Of a DNA stretch of 64,000 nucleotides, positions 58,275 to 64,000 are shown in pieces. The notes beneath the pieces are model-generated. The model saw only the letters and a program-made list of their open reading frames with translations, did not search any database and was not told where the DNA came from. The number at the start of each line of letters is the position of its first letter. Within the stretch, counting starts at the first letter, position 1. The stretch spans positions 1 to 64,000 of the forward strand of contig JAPXFQ010002744.1 in the NCBI GenBank assembly GCA_028564705.1. The letters run 5' to 3'. Both the position numbers and the translations under genes were made by a program. The stretch comes from Apricaphanius iberus (Eukaryota; Chordata; Actinopteri; Cyprinodontiformes; Aphaniidae).

Positions 58275-59290
58275 GGAGTGAATATAAAAGGTCTACACAA
58301 CACCTTATAATGTTAAATTCTTGTAAATTAAAAATGTTTTGAATTTAAAAAAAAACATTAAAAACTCTTAAATAAAGAGGGCAAGTGAAAACGGAAAAAC
58401 CCCAGTTAACTCGAAAAGTCTTGTTGCATAAGTATGCACACCCTCTTCTAAATGGAGATATGGCTGTGTTGAAAATGAATAACATTCAAACTCTTTAAAA
58501 AAAGATGCCAGTTCATGCACCATCATTTAAAATGCCTTTGAAAAACGCCCAAATAACCTGTTCTTTCAGACCTGCCCTGACATTTTCCTGTTGGGTCTAT
58601 TTAACAGTAAAAGACAGCTCATCAGAGGGGGGCTCATTTTCTAAAAATATCTGTCAGCAGAATGGTCCAAAAAACATTTTAAAGGCATTAGATATAACAT
58701 GGAATACATAAAGACATTAATCACCAAGTAGAGAGAATATGGTGCCACAGCTAAATTACTGAGAACTATGCCTCCCTTCAAGGTTGATAAAGGAATGAAA
58801 AGAAAACGGGTAGAGGAGGCTCTCATGATGCCTATAACTGCAACAAAAAAGCTGCAAGATGCTTAGTGTTGTGGTTGTAACTAATCTTGAAATAATTATT
58901 CCACTACATTACAAAAAATATTTTCATATTACTTATGCCTCTGCTCAATGGGGCAATGGGGTTGGAAAGTGTGTTCTTCCAAAAATAAAGAACACAAAAA
59001 GAAAGATATTTCAAAACATGCTTTTTTTTCCAAAAGCATGTGGTGAAATATCTCATGGTCTGATGAAGCCAGCCATATTTCCAGAAGGTAGGCTTGGTGT
59101 AAAAAGAAAACTGAATGAAATAGAGCTTTCTATCCACATTAAAGTATGGTGGTGGCACTGTCATGCCTTGGGGCTCTTTTACTACCGGTGGAAATAGAGC
59201 CTTTGTAAGAAAATTTATGAGCAGCTGAAGATACCTTTTAATGTTGACACAAACCTGCAGGTGTCTGCTTGCCTTCAGGTAAACCTGCCG
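58275..59290 (+). pseudogene. Long decayed Tc1-family element
   Basis: A run of collinear landmarks spans about 1 kb. They are GAATATAAAAGGTCTACACA, TGCATAAGTATGCACACCCTC, GCATTAGATATAACATGGAA, AGAGAATATGGTGCCACAGC, AAAAGCATGTGGTGAAATA, TCTCATGGTCTGATGAAGCC and AAAGTATGGTGGTGGCACTG followed by GTCATGCCTTGGGGC (GGGTVMPWGSF, for GGGS[VI]MLWGCF). This is the transposase of a Tc1 group with TGCATAAGTRTGCACACCC ends, truncated on the right. Multiple stops and frameshifts make it inactive. Confidence 0.85.
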
Positions 59291-59617
59291 ATTTAACAGC
59301 GATGTGCAGACATTTTATAGTCTGTCAATTTCTTTCTGATCAATCCAATTTAGCTTATTTTTAACATAAAACTTGTCAGTGAGGCAAAAGTAAATCTGTT
59401 TAAGAGGTAGGGAAAAACTATGATGCTGAATACATTTCCCAAAATATACATGCAAATGTTAAAAAATTTTCAGGAAGTCAATTTTTATACCGATGAGTAT
59501 CTAGCTGCATTGCATGTTTTAAGTTAAGTACCTTTAACAAGCAAAATAAAATCGTGTTGGTTTGGATTTTGTGGAGCAGAAGTATTAGTGGGCAATGTAA
59601 ATGGTATAAGGAAGAAA
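59291..59617. other. Short intergenic spacer
   Basis: An AT-rich spacer between the Tc1 relic and the ATT array, with nothing assignable. Confidence 0.4.
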
Positions 59618-59691
<74 letters not shown>

Positions 59692-59702
59692 TATTATTAT
59701 TG
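59618..59702. repeat. (ATT)n microsatellite
   Basis: About 85 bp of near-perfect ATT/TTA trinucleotide repeat, breaking down to TATATTATT at the right. Confidence 0.97.
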
Positions 59703-60009
59703 TTATTATAATATTAACTTGAAGCATTTTTAATTCAAATATATGCAGGTTCCCTTTTTGCTATATTAAATGTATAAATAAGTAACCAAGAAAGAAGACA
59801 ATTTTGATCTTTATTTTCATGACATTTAGCTTTCATTTGATTTAAATATCTAAATATTTATTTACGTTGTAAGAATTTTGTGTTGCATTATTTTTGAAAA
59901 AATTATTGCATATTTTTTAAATGCATTTTGCACAATAAATGTTATTTAAATCGGCAGCCATGTATCTGGAAAGAGAATGTTCATAACCAATCATTTTGAC
60001 ATATATTTA

Positions 60010-60100
60010 AACAAAATGGAATATACCGCAATACATTTCAATCCTGCATATGCTTTCGATTATATTGTGATACAGATTTGAGGCCATATTGCCCAGCCTT
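60010..60100. mobile_element. hAT-type terminus (GAGGCCATATTGCCCAGCCTT)
   Basis: The sequence TATATTGTGATACAGATTTGAGGCCATATTGCCCAGCC is the diverged end of a fish hAT element whose termini read AGGGCTGGGCGATATGGCCTC inwards. The flanking AT-rich DNA to the left, including the ATT array, may belong to it. The other end was not found. Confidence 0.55.
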
Positions 60101-62796
60101 AATCAGAATTAAGTAGTTTTGATGAATAAAAGCCTTACAAGACCAACAAAATGCTGGCTGTGCATTAGCATGTGATACTAATTGGGAAATACAGATTTCT
60201 TTGTGATTTATATAGAACGTTATGGTGAAAAGTAAGAAAATAATAATATGTCTGTGTGTTAATATGCCCTGGAAATAAGAATAATAGTGTGTCACCTGGG
60301 AAAGCTGTTTAGCATAAATCTCTGAAAAAAGGGGCTCTTGAATTTATTACTCCAGCATGAAGCAGAAAAAAACTGAGCCTTTGCTTGCAGGAAACAGGTG
60401 AGGTTGGTGAGATTCAAGTAAAATTCATGTTTTTTCTTACTTATGAGAAAATGGCACTTTAAATGGCATTTGAAGGTGGCATAATAAACCAGCGGATAAA
60501 TTCATCTTTTTCTCATCTGGAGTTAAGTATTTTCACAGGTCTGCGGCAGAAAAGGCAAAGCGCTTAGTGAACAGTTGCAGCTGAAAAGGGTATTGCACGG
60601 TTTAGCGTGTTGTATTTTTAAAAACAGATTTCATCAAACAGGGTTAAAAACATTATCTTAAAGAATAGATGATGCTGATTGGGAAAGCTTCAAACAGTAC
60701 AGGGATTCAGACACGTTCTCCTGATTTTGAGAAGAAAATGGGTTTTATCTTAACATGTTGCCATGATCAGATTATTAATTTTTACCTTCCTGTGCCATAC
60801 TTTTTCATTATGTTTTTCACTACTCTAAAACAAACAGAGACTGCCGTGTTTTCATAACAGTCCAACTGTCCTGCGACTGGTGTGAAATGTGACATGTGAG
60901 GGTGTTGTTTTAGAAATCGGTAGGAAACAAGAAAAAAACAAAACTGAAAGTACCAATGTTTCAAATTATACATTACATACTTCGGCAAGCGGCAGCTGCA
61001 GAAATAAAAATAGAATGATGTTTTTTGTCAGCCAATTGAAAGATACAGATTGGCTTTAGAATGAAGATCTAGTTAAGGACCGTAAGGTTGGATAGGTTAG
61101 TTATCATAAGAACCTAATTAAATTGGCTATTTAACAATGGTTTGTTAAATAAGCTATTTAAAAAACCATTGTTAAATAGAAAATGTATTCAAAATGTAAT
61201 CAAAATTTCATGAAAGAAGAAAAGTAAACAATGTGGGGAAAAAATGATCTGAACTGGAAATCGAATAAGACCGTAGAAACTATCTGCTTCACAATCAAAC
61301 ACACAATTAAAAGTACACAATCCAAGCACACAAAAATTTGATAGTGGCAGATCTTGATTCGAAAATAAAATCTTTTTTCTTATCAATGAATGCACCTCTC
61401 ATAGACATTAAGAGATGGCGGTACAACACAAGTTGGCTATTTACTTTTCTAGAAAAGTGTTTAAAAACGCTTTGTTTCTCTCAGTTTTGTACAGCAGTTT
61501 GGGCAAACGTTCAATCTTTTTTTTTTTTTATGTTTGATAACTATTTAGATTTTGGGTATTAGGAAACACGAAGGCTGCTGGAAGCTCCTAAAAAATAAAC
61601 CTTTTTTTCCTTTTTTATACAGAGACGTGTCTAATCTTGGGTGCAGCATTTTGGAAATCTCAGAGTTAGCTGGCCACACACAGTGTGACATCTCTGTTCC
61701 ATCTATGAATAATTAATGACCCCACCTAACAAAAAAGAAAGCCCCTTAAAACTCCCTTAGAGCTAAAGTAAACAAATGAACTGAATGAAAATGTCTTATA
61801 ATGTGCTGTACTTGTAGGCTTTGAAGTGTACAACAACTGAGGAAGCTTTAATCTCTCTTGAAGGAGATATGGTGCATCAGCTTTAGTTTCATGTTTTTGA
61901 TAGACCTAAACCATGCACATGGATGTCTTAGTATTAGTAGATATTCAGAGATACAGAGAGAGACAACTCTTTTTTTTAATTTTACAATAAACATTTTATT
62001 GTAGGAACAGTAAAATTTTCAGTTCTTTCAGAGATATTTTAAATTGTAGTTATTAGAGAGAAATCAGAATCAGAGAACAGAAACTGGCTCCAAAACACTG
62101 ACAGGTGCATGTGTTCATGTTTTTATCTTTATCAGGAGACATGTGTAAAAATGTCTGATGTAGTTTTGGTGACATTACAATCAACTTCAGAAAGATTATT
62201 AATATCTGTAGTAGGATGTGATGATTTTGCTTCTGTTATATTTATTCTGTCTCCCTATTAAACCATCCAGCCATCCATAAATACCAATTCTATCATCCAA
62301 AAAAAAGTTAAACTAAGGACAGATTTTTGTGAGCTCTGTATTTATTTCTAGACCTTGCACTTTCTGAGCTGTATTCTTATATTTTATTGTATTGCTGCAG
62401 CAATAAGTTGTAACCTTCTGTGAACTCTCATCTTCAAAAAACATCAGGTAAACACACAATGGGTCACAAATAACAAGGTAAGATGGTCTAATACATACCA
62501 ATACAAAGTTCGGACATTATTTTTAAATTACAATGCAACAGTACCCTCGGTATAGAACAGTATAAAATGACTTTCACTGTGCATAATGACGATACGCGTC
62601 AATACTCTTGTGTTTGGGAAACAATCACTATATGACAAGTTACGTAACAAAAAAAGTAAAAGAAATCCCATAAAAAACTTGTTGCATAACACTTGCTCTC
62701 TTCCAGTAAATTATTTGATGTTCGAGGAGAAAAAAAAATAATTTGAACCTGTTAGGAATGAAAACATCCAGTGAATGGCAGCGCACCCGTGGATAG
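60101..62796. other. Intergenic / possible TGFB3 3' flank
   Basis: This AT-rich stretch contains the 17-bp inverted repeat at 61127-61179. The part nearest TGFB3 may belong to its 3' UTR or downstream regulatory DNA. Antisense poly-A hexamers (TTTATT on the plus strand, for example near 62227 and 62340) exist, but I cannot choose among them. Confidence 0.4.
61127..61179. repeat. Perfect 17-bp inverted repeat
   Basis: The arms CTATTTAACAATGGTTT (61127-61143) and AAACCATTGTTAAATAG (61163-61179) are exact reverse complements around a 19-base AT-rich loop. It may be a minimal palindromic MITE remnant. Expression as an RNA hairpin is unproven. Confidence 0.85.
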
Positions 62797-63183
62797 TTTC
62801 CAATACAATCCTTCCCTGCAATTCAGGTCCCCTTTTCTTCTTTCCTGTCCATCCGCTCTAATAGATGCACAGAAAATAAAAGGGCCACCGCTGCTGGCTG
62901 GCCAAAAGAGAAAAGCTTGGCTCAATTTCTTTGTTCATTGCCTTTCCATTGCAAATCCAACAGGCATTCTCGCTCAGCTCTCCTTTCCCCAGACCGCAGC
63001 TATGGCTTTGGATACAGCAGCGAGTCTGTCCTTTCTCCTTTTGTGTTTGAAGATAATGCCCACTGTCTACAGAGAAGGGAACTTAAGGAAAGTTTAAACA
63101 AAATCACCAGCCAGAAAGAAATCCGACCATTCAATGGAGCAGATTTAATATTAAGGAAAGAAATAAAAAAGCTGCACAACTGA
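62797..63183 (+). CDS. Candidate terminal coding exon of an unidentified gene
   Basis: A frame with no stop runs 129 codons including the terminal TGA (63181-63183). Two pyrimidine-rich tracts end in AG inside it: CTCTAATAG at 62864 and CTCCTTTCCCCAG near 62989. After the second, the protein reads RSYGFGYSSESVLSPFVFED, then NAHCLQRRELKESLNKITSQ and KEIRPFNGADLILRKEIKKL, a coding-like mix with a basic amphipathic C-terminus. AATAAA follows at 63244-63249. It would end about 300 bp from the TGFB3 stop, tail-to-tail, which is where TTLL5 ends in tetrapods, but the sequence does not resemble the TTLL5 C-terminus I know. I found no upstream partner exon. TGFB3 3' UTR sequence that is open by chance is the alternative. 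Confidence 0.35.
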   Translation, partial: FPIQSFPAIQVPFSSFLSIRSNRCTENKRATAAGWPKEKSLAQFLCSLPFHCKSNRHSRSALLSPDRSYGFGYSSESVLSPFVFEDNAHCLQRRELKESLNKITSQKEIRPFNGADLILRKEIKKLHN

Positions 63184-63479
63184 CACTGTGGAGATTCTAA
63201 TTTTATGGACTGAGTTTGAAGTTGAATTTAAAAAAATCCATAAAATAAATTGACTTCAGTTTGGTTAAGTCTGGATTAGGGTTTTAAAAACAACTTGCCT
63301 CTCAGAAGTGTTTTTGTAACAACAAAATTAACAAGGAACAACAAAAAATAGTTTAAGTTCAGAACAGAGCAAAGCCAAAGGCCACAGGGTCAGTTTATGT
63401 ATTCGTCACAGCTCGGAGTCTAAAGGTTCTGTCCTCTACCTAGTGAAATCTTTCCCCTCAATCAGTCTTTCATGTCCTC
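63184..63479 (-). other. tgfb3: TGFB3 3' UTR (proximal part), overlapping a plus-strand poly-A signal
   Basis: This is the 296 bp directly after the TGFB3 stop codon on the minus strand and so presumably its 3' UTR. On the plus strand it holds AATAAA (63244-63249), which would serve the candidate terminal exon at 62797-63183. If both are real, the two transcripts converge or overlap here. Confidence 0.5.
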
Positions 63480-63638
63480 TCAGCTACATTTACAAGACTT
63501 GACGATCATGTTGGAGAGCTGCTCCACTTTAGCGGTCCGTCCGGAGTAGTACAGTATAGTGAGGGGCTCCAGATCCTGAGGAATGCAGCAGGGGGCAGCG
63601 GAGGCCTCTGGATTTAGACTATTGTACATGCTCAGCAG
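63480..63638 (-). CDS. tgfb3: TGFB3 final coding exon
   Basis: On the minus strand, after the acceptor tctcaacag, the exon reads [20 protein letters not shown], then [20 protein letters not shown] and [12 protein letters not shown], and stops at TGA (complement of 63480-63482). TGF-beta-3 is a secreted dimeric cytokine that signals through type I/II serine-threonine kinase receptors. These 52 residues are positions 61-112 of the mature 112-residue ligand. They include Cys77 (inter-chain disulfide), Cys78, Cys109 and Cys111 of the cystine knot. [11 protein letters not shown] and [12 protein letters not shown] fit TGFB3 better than TGFB1 or TGFB2. Earlier exons lie right of the window. The exon starts in phase 0. 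Confidence 0.95.
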   Translation of the reverse strand: MLSMYNSLNPEASAAPCCIPQDLEPLTILYYSGRTAKVEQLSNMIVKSCKCS

Positions 63639-64000
63639 CTGTTGAGAAGCAAAACATGGAGGTAAAATCCGTCATTCAACCACCTTTTTAAATACTACTT
63701 TTTAGTCTTTTACGATTGTATTTAGTTGAAGAAATCTGGGAAAGATTTAGGTTACTTCAAAGCAGAGAAAAAATACTCTGTGAAGTTCAAATACTGTAAT
63801 GGCAAAAATATTTGTTATGGTCATATTTATACTATACTACTAAATTATCACCTAACAGTTATCTCCAAAGAAAAGACGATAGGACTACTGCTTTAGAACA
63901 CAATAGCTTTACAAAAAAGCAAATTACGCAATGTGAAAATAGAGTCAAGAGCTTTTTTTTATACAAAAAAAGGGTTCATTAAGTTTGGGAGGAGTGAGAT
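63639..64000 (-). other. tgfb3: TGFB3 intron upstream of the last exon
   Basis: AT-rich intron DNA extends from the acceptor of the final TGFB3 exon to the window edge. I see no further exon or repeat. Confidence 0.8.

Noticed and set aside
1..64000. CRISPR arrays, operons, prophage or plasmid features
   Set aside because: The window is intron-containing vertebrate DNA; none of these structures is present.

Overview
This window is vertebrate nuclear DNA, almost certainly from a ray-finned (teleost) fish. The evidence is intron-split genes, a strong AT bias, and many repeat families that I recognise from teleost genomes: Tc1/mariner relics, hAT MITEs, L2/Rex1-like and L1-like LINEs, and TA/ATT microsatellites. 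The species cannot be read from the sequence. There is no bacterial, viral or organellar gene organisation here.

Two conserved host genes anchor the window. Positions 6287-14333 (+) carry the last five coding exons of FLVCR2, a major-facilitator membrane transporter. Its earlier exons lie left of the window. Positions 63480-63638 (-) carry the final coding exon of TGFB3, a secreted growth factor. The two genes point towards each other across about 49 kb.

Positions 1-6286 are FLVCR2 intron. They are filled by an almost complete L1-type LINE (1-5375: intact ORF1; ORF2 broken by one frameshift and one stop). Its poly-A tail abuts the truncated, antisense ORF1 of a second LINE (5376-5802). The later FLVCR2 introns hold a hAT MITE with a clean 8-bp target duplication, a degraded LINE tail, a TIR pair and a TTAA-flanked MITE.

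Positions 14334-62796 are a gene-poor, repeat-rich interval. I saw at least eight decayed Tc1-family fragments, several hAT-type elements, a probable solo LTR (32651-33118), L2/Rex1-like LINE fragments (36590-37163, 42716-43860), a MITE nested in one of those LINEs, and a 2.1-kb partly GC-rich insertion bracketed by a near-identical direct repeat of about 187 bp (22480-22666 and 24758-24944). In tetrapods, as I recall, TTLL5 lies between FLVCR2 and TGFB3; I could not recognise it here. Two places look exon-like without a family assignment: a short ATG-to-splice-donor segment at 28498-28578, and a 129-codon open frame at 62797-63183 with strong splice acceptors, a stop and a nearby AATAAA, tail-to-tail with TGFB3.

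I found no CRISPR array, operon or clearly new system. The most useful leads are the unidentified terminal-exon candidate, the long direct repeat flanking an insertion, the apparent absence of TTLL5, and the layered transposon insertions.
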